Positions 32,654 through 41,200 of a stretch of 64,000 nt of DNA are shown piece after piece (within the stretch, counting starts at the first letter, position 1; the number at the start of each line of letters is the position of its first letter). Source of the stretch: Tropicimonas isoalkanivorans (lineage in GTDB: Bacteria > Pseudomonadota > Alphaproteobacteria > Rhodobacterales > Rhodobacteraceae); contig NZ_FOLG01000001.1 of the NCBI RefSeq assembly GCF_900112335.1, forward strand, positions 682,001-746,000, given 5' to 3'. The notes under the pieces are model-generated. The model was given only the letters and a program-made list of their open reading frames with translations, did not search any database and was not told the origin of the DNA. Both the position numbers and the translations under genes were made by a program.

Positions 32654-32851
32654 CGGCCTCGGACAGGATCGCGGGAGGCCGGACCGCGCCCCCCGCACCG
32701 CCAGCGCCCCCACGGCCAAGCCAATCCGAACGGATCTGTTGACTTTAATTAACGGGTGGCGTGACACCGGCGATTCGCTGCCCTATACTACTGGGCAACC
32801 GGCGGGACACGCCGGACACAAGGGCAATGGGCGAAAAATCAGGGCAGTACC

Positions 32852-33421
32852 ATGACCTCTCAGACATCTCTCTCCCGCCGCGGATTCCTCGCGGTGGCCG
32901 CCGCGGGCACCGCGGCTCTCGCAGGGTGCGCCAACGGCGTCGGCTCGGACGGCGCGGCGCGCATCGACCAGCGCGTCGACGCCACGCGCAACTTCCTCTT
33001 CTCCACCTACCCGGGCACCGCCGACCTCGAGCAAAAGTCGTCCGGCGTCCTCTACATGCCGTTGATTACTAAGGCAGGGTTTGGCGTCGGCGGCAGTTAT
33101 GGCACCGGCGCGCTCCGCATCAACAACATGTCGGTCGACTATTACGAGGCCATCCAGGCCAACGTCGGCTTCCAGATCGGCGCGCAGCAATACGCCCACG
33201 CGCTATTCTTCATGACGCCGGAAACGCTGCAGGAATTCCGCACCTCCCACGGCTGGACGGCCGGGGCGGACGCCGAATACGCCTGGGTCGACCAGGGCGG
33301 CAACCTCTCCGCAGGCACGCTGACCACCTCCAAACCGGTCATCGCGCTCGTCTTCGCACAAGCGGGCCTCATCGCGGGCGCCACCCTCGAAGGCACCAAA
33401 TACCGCCGCATCATCCCCTGA
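32852..33421 (+). CDS. SYLF/YSC84-type lipoprotein with Tat signal
   Basis: 189 residues. The N-terminus SLSRRGFLAVAAAGTAALAGC has a twin-arginine motif and a lipobox (LAGC), so it is a Tat-exported lipoprotein. The mature part has SGVLYMPLITKAGFGVGGSYGTGAL and a final FAQAGLIAGATLEGTKYRRI, the lipid-binding SYLF (YSC84) pattern. Likely attached to a membrane facing the periplasm; role unknown. A clear terminator follows. Confidence 0.9.
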   Translation: MTSQTSLSRRGFLAVAAAGTAALAGCANGVGSDGAARIDQRVDATRNFLFSTYPGTADLEQKSSGVLYMPLITKAGFGVGGSYGTGALRINNMSVDYYEAIQANVGFQIGAQQYAHALFFMTPETLQEFRTSHGWTAGADAEYAWVDQGGNLSAGTLTTSKPVIALVFAQAGLIAGATLEGTKYRRIIP

Positions 33422-33446
33422 TCGCAGGCGGACACGACACACAAAG

Positions 33447-33482
33447 CGACCGGACCCGCCAGGCGTCCGGTCGTTTTTTTTT
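33447..33482 (+). terminator. Intrinsic terminator after SYLF lipoprotein gene
   Basis: CGACCGGAC (33447-33455) and GTCCGGTCG (33465-33473) form a perfect 9-base stem with a 9-base loop, followed by nine T. Confidence 0.9.
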
Positions 33483-33553
33483 CGTGGACCGGAACGCGCC
33501 CCGCGACAGGGCAACCAATTGAAGCACTCTGGCCCCCTGCCTACGCTTCGGCC

Positions 33554-35779
33554 ATGTTCGACACCACCGACAGGATCGCCCAGGGCGCCACGCTGCTCGT
33601 CAACATTGCCGCGGCCGCGGCGGACCCGAGCGGTCTGGTGGCGGCCCAATCGGCAACGGGCGGGTATTTCGCTCTCCGGGGCATGTTCCGCCATAAGATC
33701 AAGGGCGCGGAAGACCGAATCCGCCAGGTGTCAAACGCCCTCAACGCGCGCTTGACCGCCCCCACCTTTCACACGCCCGCCGGAGCAGACGCCCACCTGC
33801 CCGAGATGCTGCTCGACGCCCTGCCAACGCCGGAGGACATCGCCGCCGCAGGCCTCGACCCCGACGCCCTCGTCGCCAGCATGTGCGCGCGGTTCAAACG
33901 GGAGGGCGTGCGCAGCGACTTTCAACCCTATGAACTGATCGAATGCTTCGGTAACTGGGTCCGCCCGGAGATCGAAGGCCTGCTGAACGACAGTGATTTC
34001 GTCACGTCCACCGCCCCCAGCCTCTTCCGCACGCTTTTCGCTGAGCAACAGAGCCAGAGAAAGATCCTGGACGAAGTGGAGAGGCAGTACGGCTCGCTCG
34101 CGAAGGCTCTGGGGGCTCTGGAGAATGCACGGCGGGACCAGCTTGAAGCGATTGCCGTGCGGTTCGAGATCGAGCGCGCGTTTGAGTTGTCCGAACACGA
34201 CCTGCGCCAAGTATTGATGCAGAAGGCGGAGGAATATCGCACCTACCGGGCACAGATCGACGCGCTGGACGAACGGGTGGCGGCGATTTCCAATCTTAAG
34301 GGCGCAGCGCAGGGCGCGGCGGAGCGGTTGGATTTCGACGAGGTCGAGACGCTGCTTGCGCGGGTGGACGCGGTGGAGACGGAGATCGCCGCCGAGACCA
34401 AGGAGGCCCGCGCCCGAAACGCGCTCCTGCGCGGTCAGGTGGAGGACGCTTACCGCCTGCTGTGCGCGGCCGCGGACAGCTTTGGCTCGTTGGATCCGCT
34501 GGAACCTGCGCGGCGGCGGATCTTTCGATATAACTTGATACTTTGGGATCACGGACGGCGCTATGGAGGCGCAGGGCTGGCGCGGGCGGCGGAGATGCTG
34601 CGTCCAGTGCTAACTGGCTCCCTCCGCCGCGCGGATACTTGGCTGTGGGTAAGCGGTCAGGGCAACCTCGCAAATGCCATGCAGGATCTAGGCAGTCGCA
34701 CCGCTGGCGCTACGGGCGCGCGCTCGGTCGCTGAAGCTGTCATGGCGTACCGCGCGATTCTTCGCGTCTACCCGGAGAGCAGCCAGCCCTTGGTCTGGGC
34801 ACGGACACAGAACAACCTCGCCATCGCGCTCCTCGAACTGAGCCACCGCACTCGCGGGGTGGAGAGTGTCGAATTGCTTGCTGAATCGGTCGATGCCCAC
34901 CGCGCCGCCCTCCGTGTCTACGCGGAGCAGGACCACCCATTGGAACGGGCCATAACCCAAAGCAAGCTCGCCAATGCCCTCGCCGAACAGTACAACCGCA
35001 CCGGCGACCCGGATAACGAGGGACTTCTCGTCCTAGCCGCGCAGGCGAGCTGCGCCGCCCTTCGAGTCCTGACCGAACATGATAACCCTGCGGAATGGGC
35101 CGCAGCCCAAAATAGCCTTGGCAACGCTTTGGCGGGGCATGGCACGAGCACTGGTGGCCAAAAGGGCGCGAGCCTGCTCGCCGAAGCTGTTGAGGCCTAT
35201 CGTGCCACTCTCCGCGTCTACACCGAAGCGAGTAACCCGGTGGCCTGGGCCGGGACGCAAAACAACCTCGGCAATGCCCTCTCGCAACTTGGCCACCTCA
35301 CAGTTGGCGCGGCTGGCTTGGACCCTCTTGATGAGGCCGTCCAGGCCTGCCGCGCCGCGCTCCGCGTGCGAACCGAACATGACCTCCCGAGGCACTGGGC
35401 CGAGACGCAGGGAAACCTGGCGAATGCCCTCAAAGAACAGGGTCGCCGCATGTATGGAGAGCCGGGTGTTGACCGCATCGCGGAAGCGGTCGACGCTTAT
35501 CGCGCCACCCTTCGGTTTTATACTGAAGAGGACTTCCCGGTGAACTGGGCCAAAACCCATGACAATATGGCGCTGGCGGAAGCTGCGATTGCAGAGCACA
35601 ACGCTACGACATCACGGAAGGCGCACGTAAAGGCGGCGCTCGACCACGTTGAAACGGCGCTTAGGGTCTTTGATCCGACGACCACGCCCCACTACTACAA
35701 CGACGCGGACACCTTGCGAGAGCAGCTATCGGCTTGGCTGGCTCGACTTGAAGGTCAAGACGGGATGGAACTTCCCTAA
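33554..35779 (+). CDS. Coiled-coil/TPR repeat protein of unknown function
   Basis: 741 residues. Residues 1-150 form a unique N-terminal domain with a weakly hydrophobic start. About 150-350 is a long, strongly charged coiled coil (KALGALENARRDQLEAIAVR, then AEEYRTYRAQIDALDERVAA). From about 365 to 690 there are six TPR-like repeats of about 53 residues, each with W-A-x-T-Q-N-N-L-G-N-A-L and E-A-V-x-A-Y-R-A-x-L-R-V-Y. No catalytic motif, signal peptide or CHAT/caspase domain is visible. It stands alone. Similar long-repeat TPR proteins act as scaffolds or as sensor arms of signalling or defence proteins; I cannot choose. Confidence 0.85.
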   Translation: MFDTTDRIAQGATLLVNIAAAAADPSGLVAAQSATGGYFALRGMFRHKIKGAEDRIRQVSNALNARLTAPTFHTPAGADAHLPEMLLDALPTPEDIAAAGLDPDALVASMCARFKREGVRSDFQPYELIECFGNWVRPEIEGLLNDSDFVTSTAPSLFRTLFAEQQSQRKILDEVERQYGSLAKALGALENARRDQLEAIAVRFEIERAFELSEHDLRQVLMQKAEEYRTYRAQIDALDERVAAISNLKGAAQGAAERLDFDEVETLLARVDAVETEIAAETKEARARNALLRGQVEDAYRLLCAAADSFGSLDPLEPARRRIFRYNLILWDHGRRYGGAGLARAAEMLRPVLTGSLRRADTWLWVSGQGNLANAMQDLGSRTAGATGARSVAEAVMAYRAILRVYPESSQPLVWARTQNNLAIALLELSHRTRGVESVELLAESVDAHRAALRVYAEQDHPLERAITQSKLANALAEQYNRTGDPDNEGLLVLAAQASCAALRVLTEHDNPAEWAAAQNSLGNALAGHGTSTGGQKGASLLAEAVEAYRATLRVYTEASNPVAWAGTQNNLGNALSQLGHLTVGAAGLDPLDEAVQACRAALRVRTEHDLPRHWAETQGNLANALKEQGRRMYGEPGVDRIAEAVDAYRATLRFYTEEDFPVNWAKTHDNMALAEAAIAEHNATTSRKAHVKAALDHVETALRVFDPTTTPHYYNDADTLREQLSAWLARLEGQDGMELP

Positions 35780-35945
35780 CGAACGGTAAACTAGACTCTG
35801 TAACCCATTGAAATCTTTCATCCGCCCAGATGTCCCACCCATGAGACACGGACCTCCGACTCAACCGGCCCGGACGGATCGCCCGGGCCGATAATATCGC
35901 GCGGAGCGGCCCGGCCGGTCGGCCCGCCGCTCCTCGGGGGCCAGG

Positions 35946-36533
35946 TCAGCGCTCGACCGTCACTTTCGTCATCCGGTCTGGCCCGTCGACCGCCCCGTTG
36001 GCCGCCGCGTTGCCCTTCTTGATGGCGTCCACCACGTCCATCCCCTCGATCACCTGCCCGACCACCGTGTACTGGCCGTCCAGGTACGGGGCCGCATCGA
36101 ACATGATGAAGAACTGGCTGTTGGCCGAGTCCGGGCTCTGCGAGCGGGCCATACCCACCGCGCCGCGCTCGAAGCGGACGTTGCTGAACTCGGCCGGCAG
36201 GTCCGGCATCTCCGACCCGCCCATGCCGGCCCGCGAGGTGTCCCCCCCAGCCTTGCCGAACTGAACGTCGCCCGTCTGCGCCATGAACCCGCCGATCACC
36301 CGGTGGAAGACCACGTCGTCATAGGCCCCGGATTCGGCCAGGGAGACGATCCGTTCCACGTGCTGGGGGGCGACATCGGCCAGCAGATCGATGACGATCC
36401 GGCCGTCGGTCTCTCCACCCACCTCAATCACGAGGTTTGGACCGGGCCCGTCCTCGGCCGCGAGGGCGGGAGCGAGGGAGCCGGCGAGCACCGCGGCGGC
36501 CAGCAGCCCGGCGAGGGTACGGCGATCAGGCAT
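35946..36533 (-). CDS. Periplasmic peptidyl-prolyl isomerase (cyclophilin)
   Basis: 195 residues. The first 26 residues are a signal peptide (LAGLLAAAVLAGSLAPALA, cleaved before AEDGP). The cyclophilin core is complete: [38 protein letters not shown] with the catalytic Arg of FHRV, then [21 protein letters not shown] and TVVGQVIEGMDVVD. It helps fold secreted proteins. Its start overlaps the 3' end of the cytoplasmic cyclophilin gene by 8 bases, so the two are one operon and probably arose by duplication. Confidence 0.94.
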   Translation of the reverse strand: MPDRRTLAGLLAAAVLAGSLAPALAAEDGPGPNLVIEVGGETDGRIVIDLLADVAPQHVERIVSLAESGAYDDVVFHRVIGGFMAQTGDVQFGKAGGDTSRAGMGGSEMPDLPAEFSNVRFERGAVGMARSQSPDSANSQFFIMFDAAPYLDGQYTVVGQVIEGMDVVDAIKKGNAAANGAVDGPDRMTKVTVER

Positions 36534-37023
36534 CGGCGGCCACCTTGACGGAGATCATCTTGTCAGGATTCGCTGGCGGCTCGCCGCGGGTGATGGCATC
36601 CACGTGCTCCATCCCCTCGATCACCCGGCCGTAGACCGTGTACTGCCCGTTCAGGAAGTCATTGTCCTTGAAATTGATGAAGAACTGGCTGTTGGCGGAA
36701 TTCGGGTTCTGCGAGCGTGCTGCGCCGAGGGTGCCGCGGGCATGCGGCAGGCGGGAGAACTCGGCCGGCAGGTCGGGGTATTCGGAGCCGCCCGTGCCGG
36801 CGCGCCGCAGGTCGGAGCCTTTGCCGTGGGCCACGTCGCCCGTCTGGGCCATGAACCCCTCGATCACCCGATGAAAGACCACGCCGTCGTACGCGCCGTC
36901 CCGGGCGAGTTGCTTCATCCGCTCGCTGTGCTCGGGCGCCACGTCCGGCAGAAGCTCGATGACGACATTGCCGCCTTTCAGCTCGATGATGATGGTGTTC
37001 TCGGGATCCTTGATCTCGGCCAT
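36526..37023 (-). CDS. ppiB: Cytoplasmic peptidyl-prolyl isomerase (cyclophilin B type)
   Basis: 165 residues, no signal peptide. The catalytic core reads [38 protein letters not shown], then [22 protein letters not shown] and [14 protein letters not shown]. It is very similar in layout to the periplasmic paralogue that follows in the same operon. The gene is divergent from pgk, with 143 bases between the starts. Confidence 0.94.
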   Translation of the reverse strand: MAEIKDPENTIIIELKGGNVVIELLPDVAPEHSERMKQLARDGAYDGVVFHRVIEGFMAQTGDVAHGKGSDLRRAGTGGSEYPDLPAEFSRLPHARGTLGAARSQNPNSANSQFFINFKDNDFLNGQYTVYGRVIEGMEHVDAITRGEPPANPDKMISVKVAADA

Positions 37024-37166
37024 TGAGGCCCTCCTCGCGTTGCAATGCGGGAAACGCTCCCGCGGTCGGCGCGACCCTAAACCGCGTTGGCGGAAACCAC
37101 AAACCCTGTGGAGCGCGCACGGCGCATCCGGTAGAGGTGCCCCATGCCTTTCGAAAGGAGCTTCTC

Positions 37167-38342
37167 ATGAGCTGGAAAACCCTCGACGACATGGATCTCG
37201 CCGGCAAGATCGTGCTGGTTCGTGTCGACATTAACGTGCCCGTCAAGGACGGGAAGGTGACGGACGCCACACGGATCGAACGCATTGTGCCGACGATCAA
37301 AGACATTCTGGCCAAGGGTGGCAAGCCGGTGATGCTGGCGCACTTTGGTCGGCCCAAGGGGCAGGTGGTGCCGGAGATGAGCCTGCGCCTGGTTGTACCG
37401 GCCCTCGAAGAACAACTGGGCGAGGCGGTCACCTTCGTCGAGAAACCCTCCCGGGAGGACCTCGAGGCGCTGCCCGCCGGATCGGTCGTGCTGGTGGAGA
37501 ACACGCGCTTCACCAAGGCGGAAACTGACAACGACCCCGAGATGGCGAAATTCCTCGCCTCGCTGGGCGATGTCTACTGCAACGACGCCTTCTCGGCCGC
37601 GCACCGCGCCCATGCTTCGACCGAAGGCGTGGCGAAATTGCTGCCGAACTGCGCCGGCCGCCTGATGGCACAGGAGCTTACGGCGTTGGAAAGCGCGCTC
37701 GGCAAGCCCGAGCGGCCGGTCGTAGCCGTGGTGGGCGGGGCGAAGGTCTCCACCAAACTCGACCTACTGAGCAACCTGATCGAAAAGGTTGACCACCTTG
37801 TGATCGGCGGCGGCATGGCCAACACGTTCCTGGTGGCGAAGGGCGTGGAAATCGGTAAGTCGCTGGCAGAGCGCGACATGGCGGACACCGCGAAGGCGAT
37901 CATGGAGAAGGCGGAGAGCACCGGCTGCAACATCCACCTGCCGAGCGACATCGTGGTGGCCAAGGAGTTCGCCGCCGGGGCCGACAGCGAGGTGCTGCCG
38001 GTGGATCAATGCCCAGAGGACGGCATGATCCTGGATGCGGGTCCGGAGACGGTCGAGGGACTGAAGGAGGTCTTCGCCCAGTGCAAGACACTGATCTGGA
38101 ACGGCCCACTGGGCGCCTTCGAGATCGAACCCTTTAACCGGGGCACCTTTGATGCCGCGCGCGCAGCGGCGAAACTGACGGCCGACGGCAAGCTGAAGAC
38201 CGTCGCCGGCGGTGGCGACACGGTGGCTGCGCTCAACCAATCCGGAGCAGCCAAGGATTTCAGCTACATCTCCACGGCCGGCGGCGCGTTCCTGGAGTGG
38301 ATGGAAGGCAAGGAACTGCCCGGGGTGGCCGCGCTCGGCTGA
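37167..38342 (+). CDS. pgk: Phosphoglycerate kinase
   Basis: 391 residues from ATG 37167, preceded by AAAGGAG. Typical PGK marks: [14 protein letters not shown] and the 3-phosphoglycerate site region [29 protein letters not shown], and the ATP-side loop [11 protein letters not shown] near the C-terminus. Transfers phosphate between 1,3-bisphosphoglycerate and ADP in glycolysis or, in reverse, in the Calvin cycle. The frame upstream of 37167 covers the intergenic region. A class I aldolase gene follows in the same direction after a strong hairpin. Confidence 0.97.
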   Translation: MSWKTLDDMDLAGKIVLVRVDINVPVKDGKVTDATRIERIVPTIKDILAKGGKPVMLAHFGRPKGQVVPEMSLRLVVPALEEQLGEAVTFVEKPSREDLEALPAGSVVLVENTRFTKAETDNDPEMAKFLASLGDVYCNDAFSAAHRAHASTEGVAKLLPNCAGRLMAQELTALESALGKPERPVVAVVGGAKVSTKLDLLSNLIEKVDHLVIGGGMANTFLVAKGVEIGKSLAERDMADTAKAIMEKAESTGCNIHLPSDIVVAKEFAAGADSEVLPVDQCPEDGMILDAGPETVEGLKEVFAQCKTLIWNGPLGAFEIEPFNRGTFDAARAAAKLTADGKLKTVAGGGDTVAALNQSGAAKDFSYISTAGGAFLEWMEGKELPGVAALG

Positions 38343-38374
38343 TCACTGGCGCGACTATTCGGCGGAAAATTCGT

Positions 38375-38402
38375 GGGCCGGGCGGCGAAAGCCGTCCGGC
38401 CC
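38375..38402 (+). terminator. GC-rich hairpin after pgk
   Basis: GGGCCGGGCGGC, loop GAAA, then GCCGTCCGGCCC: a 12-base stem with one mismatch (G-T pair). No T-run follows, so it may terminate weakly or protect the mRNA end. Otherwise the 300-base pgk-aldolase gap shows no gene. Confidence 0.6.
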
Positions 38403-38643
38403 TGCTGTGTCTGCGGACGCGGGAATTTCAATGTCGCGCAGCCGGACGCACAGGTTAATGGTTCTTGCGAGACGCGAGCGGCGGTTTGCTTAATCTGTCT
38501 CAAACGGCTACTCCGGCGCCGGGAAATCCGGTTTGGGAGCGCCCACACTGCGACTTAGCGCCCAATTCCGGTCAATCCGGCTTGCGCGGCAGGCCGCAGG
38601 CTCTTAGGCCGCTCGTGCAAACCACAGCATAGGGATCGAATCC

Positions 38644-39573
38644 ATGAAAGCCACCAGAGCTGTTAGCCGCATTCTCGCCAATTACGAGGGCGAGACGCCA
38701 GGTGTGAAGGCCAACCTCTGCCGCATGCTGATGGCGGGCAAGCTGGGCGGCACCGGCAAGATGATCATCCTGCCCGTCGACCAGGGCTTCGAGCACGGCG
38801 CGGTCCGCTCTTTCGGCCCGAACCCGGCCGGCTATGACCCGCATTACCATTACCAACTCGCGATCGACGCTGGCCTGAACGCCTATGCCGCGCCGCTCGG
38901 TTCTCTCGAAGCCGGCGCCGACACCTTTGCCGGCCAGATCCCGACCATCCTCAAGGTCAACTCGGCGAACTCGCTGATGTCCGACACCGCCGCAAAGAAC
39001 CAGGCGATCACCGCTTCGGTGGACGACGCTCTGCGCATCGGCGCCTCGGCGATCGGCTTCACCATCTACCCCGGCTCCGACGTGATGTTCGACATGTTCG
39101 AAGAAATCGTCGAAATGCGCCGGGAAGCCGCGTCCAAAGGCATCGCCACGGTGATCTGGTCCTATCCGCGCGGTGAAGGCGTGACCAAGGACGGCGAAAC
39201 CGCGATCGACGTCGGCTCCTATGCCGCCCATATCGCGGCTCTGCTCGGCGCGCACATCATCAAGATCAAGCTCACCACCGATCACATCATGCAGGATGAG
39301 GCGCGCAAGGTCTACGAGTCCGAAGGCATCGACGTCTCCACCCTGTCCGCTCGCGTCAAGCATTGCGTCGACGCCTGCTTCAACGGCAAGCGCATCGTGG
39401 TCTTCTCGGGCGGTGCGATGAAAGGCTCCGACAGCGTTTACGACGACGCCCGCGCGATCCGCGACGGCGGCGGCAACGGGTCCATCATCGGCCGGAACTC
39501 GTTCCAACGGCCGCGTGATGAAGCGCTGCAACTGTTCTCGAACCTGGTCGACATCTACAAAGGCAAAGCCTGA
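38644..39573 (+). CDS. Class I fructose-bisphosphate aldolase (FbaB/DhnA type)
   Basis: 309 residues. The pattern IILPVDQGFEHG, then DPHYHYQLAIDAGLNAYAAPLGSL, IGFTIYPGS, VIWSYPRG and the Schiff-base region AHIIKIKLTTDHI is the bacterial/archaeal class I aldolase (FbaB) family, unrelated in sequence to animal aldolases. It splits or forms fructose 1,6-bisphosphate. Together with pgk it gives a small glycolysis/gluconeogenesis group. A strong terminator follows. Confidence 0.95.
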   Translation: MKATRAVSRILANYEGETPGVKANLCRMLMAGKLGGTGKMIILPVDQGFEHGAVRSFGPNPAGYDPHYHYQLAIDAGLNAYAAPLGSLEAGADTFAGQIPTILKVNSANSLMSDTAAKNQAITASVDDALRIGASAIGFTIYPGSDVMFDMFEEIVEMRREAASKGIATVIWSYPRGEGVTKDGETAIDVGSYAAHIAALLGAHIIKIKLTTDHIMQDEARKVYESEGIDVSTLSARVKHCVDACFNGKRIVVFSGGAMKGSDSVYDDARAIRDGGGNGSIIGRNSFQRPRDEALQLFSNLVDIYKGKA

Positions 39574-39609
39574 CGTCCGACCCGCGCTCTTTGCGCCAGA
39601 GATACGTTC

Positions 39610-39645
39610 GGCCCGGTGCGTCTCGACGCGCCGGGCCTTTTCTTT
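39610..39645 (+). terminator. Intrinsic terminator after aldolase gene
   Basis: GGCCCGGTGCGT and ACGCGCCGGGCC form a 12-base stem with one G-T pair around a CTCG loop, followed by TTTTCTTT. Confidence 0.88.
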
Positions 39646-39894
39646 CGGCGGCACGTGTCCCTTTTTCCGGGTGCAGCCATTCTATGGGTCCCGCCCGTTG
39701 TCAGCATGCGCATCGTTGCCAGATGCCGTCGTGACCGGCATTCTGCGTTCCAGGCATACGGAGTCTTCACTGGCGGGAGGGGCGCGGGGCGAATGACGAA
39801 CACCGGGATTGGAGGACGTACGGCGCCTGCGTAGGCGCGACCCGCGCGACGGCTTGCGCATGTCGGGGCGCGGGTCCTGACGGCGGGGTGCCTG
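39646..39894. other. Non-coding stretch between aldolase terminator and secreted protein
   Basis: About 250 bases without a convincing gene. A small hairpin GCGCCT-GCGT-AGGCGC lies at 39823-39838. It should hold the promoter of the next gene, but no clear elements are seen. Confidence 0.4.
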
Positions 39895-40362
39895 GTGGCC
39901 GGTGCCTCCGCGGCGCTCGCGACAAGCAACGACATGGCGCGCGACCTGTGCCAGACCGACATGGTCGAAAACCAAGGCGCAGAGACCGTGAAGATCGAGC
40001 AGCTTCGGCGGCACGACAACGTTCCATTCGTTTACGGTGCCGCGGATTTCGCGGATGCGCAGGGCGTGCATTTCCGGTGCAGGGTCTACGACGACCGCGT
40101 GACCGAGGTCCGGTTCCTCGTGAGCGACCCGTCGCTGTTGGACGGCGCGATCTGGTCGGAGGACCGCCCGAGCGGGCCGACCACTGAGCCCACCGAGTTG
40201 ACCGACGCGGCGATGGCGCCGCCCGCGGTCGAGGCGGCAGAGCCGCGCTTCGAGAAGCCCCCCATGGAAGGGGAACGCCGGCTGCCGCCTGAGGGCGCGA
40301 ATGCGGCCGATGACTCGTCCGGTGGAGCGCGTTTCGAAAAGGCACCTGCCCCAGCGGAGTGA
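39895..40362 (+). CDS. Small probably exported protein of unknown function
   Basis: 155 residues from GTG 39895. In-frame codons just before it (RVLTAGCLVAGASAALA) look like part of a signal peptide, and the frame is open back to a TAG at 39832 without a good start codon. So either the true start is a rare codon or the 5' end is damaged. The folded part has FVYGAADFADAQGVHFRCRVYDDRVTEVRFLV; the last 60 residues are Pro/Glu-rich and disordered, with two RFEK repeats. No family recognised. Confidence 0.6.
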   Translation: MAGASAALATSNDMARDLCQTDMVENQGAETVKIEQLRRHDNVPFVYGAADFADAQGVHFRCRVYDDRVTEVRFLVSDPSLLDGAIWSEDRPSGPTTEPTELTDAAMAPPAVEAAEPRFEKPPMEGERRLPPEGANAADDSSGGARFEKAPAPAE

Positions 40363-40402
40363 CCGGTCATTAATGCCGTGCGCGTGCCCGGTACCCGCCC
40401 AG

Positions 40403-40416
40403 TTGACCTGCGTCAT
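40403..40416. promoter_or_regulatory. FNR/DNR-type box upstream of CBS gene
   Basis: TTGACCTGCGTCAT fits TTGAY-N4-RTCAW, and like the box at 19249 it is followed by TG (GTCATTG). It is about 100 bases before the CBS gene start. Confidence 0.6.
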
Positions 40417-40516
40417 TGACCGAACGGCGCATGCGTCGTCTCCTGAGAGTATCGAGCGAGACGATCTGTGGGCAGGAGGGCAAGCCACGTCGCAATGACC
40501 AGGGGAGGAGGGTCGG

Positions 40517-40945
40517 ATGGCAAACGTGAGCCAGATTCTCGATCGCAAGGGGCGCGATGTTCTGACCATACGCCCCGAACAGATGGTGCTGGATGCCCTG
40601 AAATCCATGGCGGAGGCCGACGTGGGATCGGTCATGGTCATGTCCGGTGACGCCGTCGAAGGCATCTTCACCGAGAGGCAATATGCCCGGAAGGTCTTCC
40701 TGATGGGCAAGGCCTCCCCCACCACGCCGGTTCGGGATGTCATGGAGCGGGACGTGATCTTCGTCGCGCCCGATCAGAGCGTTGAGGCCTGCATGGCCCT
40801 GATGACGGAGAAGCGCATCAGGCATCTGCCAGTTCTCAGCAATGGCCGTCTGGTGGGGATGATCTCCATTGGCGATCTGATGAAGAGCGTCATCGACGAG
40901 CACAAGTTCAACATCGAGCAGCTTGTGCAATACGTCCAAGGCTAG
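40517..40945 (+). CDS. Tandem CBS-domain protein
   Basis: 142 residues, preceded by GGGGAGGAGGG. Two CBS motifs form one Bateman module: VLTIRPEQMVLDALKSMAEADVGSVMVM with GIFTERQYARKV, and VIFVAPDQSVEACMALMTEKRIRHLPVL with GMISIGDLMKSVI. Such free-standing modules bind AMP, ATP or NAD(H) and adjust a partner enzyme. The FNR-type box upstream links it to the stress genes at 19-24 kb. Confidence 0.92.
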   Translation: MANVSQILDRKGRDVLTIRPEQMVLDALKSMAEADVGSVMVMSGDAVEGIFTERQYARKVFLMGKASPTTPVRDVMERDVIFVAPDQSVEACMALMTEKRIRHLPVLSNGRLVGMISIGDLMKSVIDEHKFNIEQLVQYVQG

Positions 40946-41200
40946 GATTGCGGTCGGCGAAACCCGCCGGACCGGACCGTGCTGGACGTGCGCCAAATCG
41001 GTTGTGGTGAAAAATTCAGGCAGCGGGGCCGTTGAGGGCTTTCCCGCCCTGCCCCGCTCCCCTAAGAGGCTCCGCGATACGACGAGCCGGCTGCAGGCCG
41101 GGTGCTGTTGTCCCGTGCGCGAAATCGTTTACGCTGGGGAAATCGCGGCTGGAGCGGGCCGCTGTTGGACGGGCTGAAGACCGGAGGGGGGCACGGCCAG

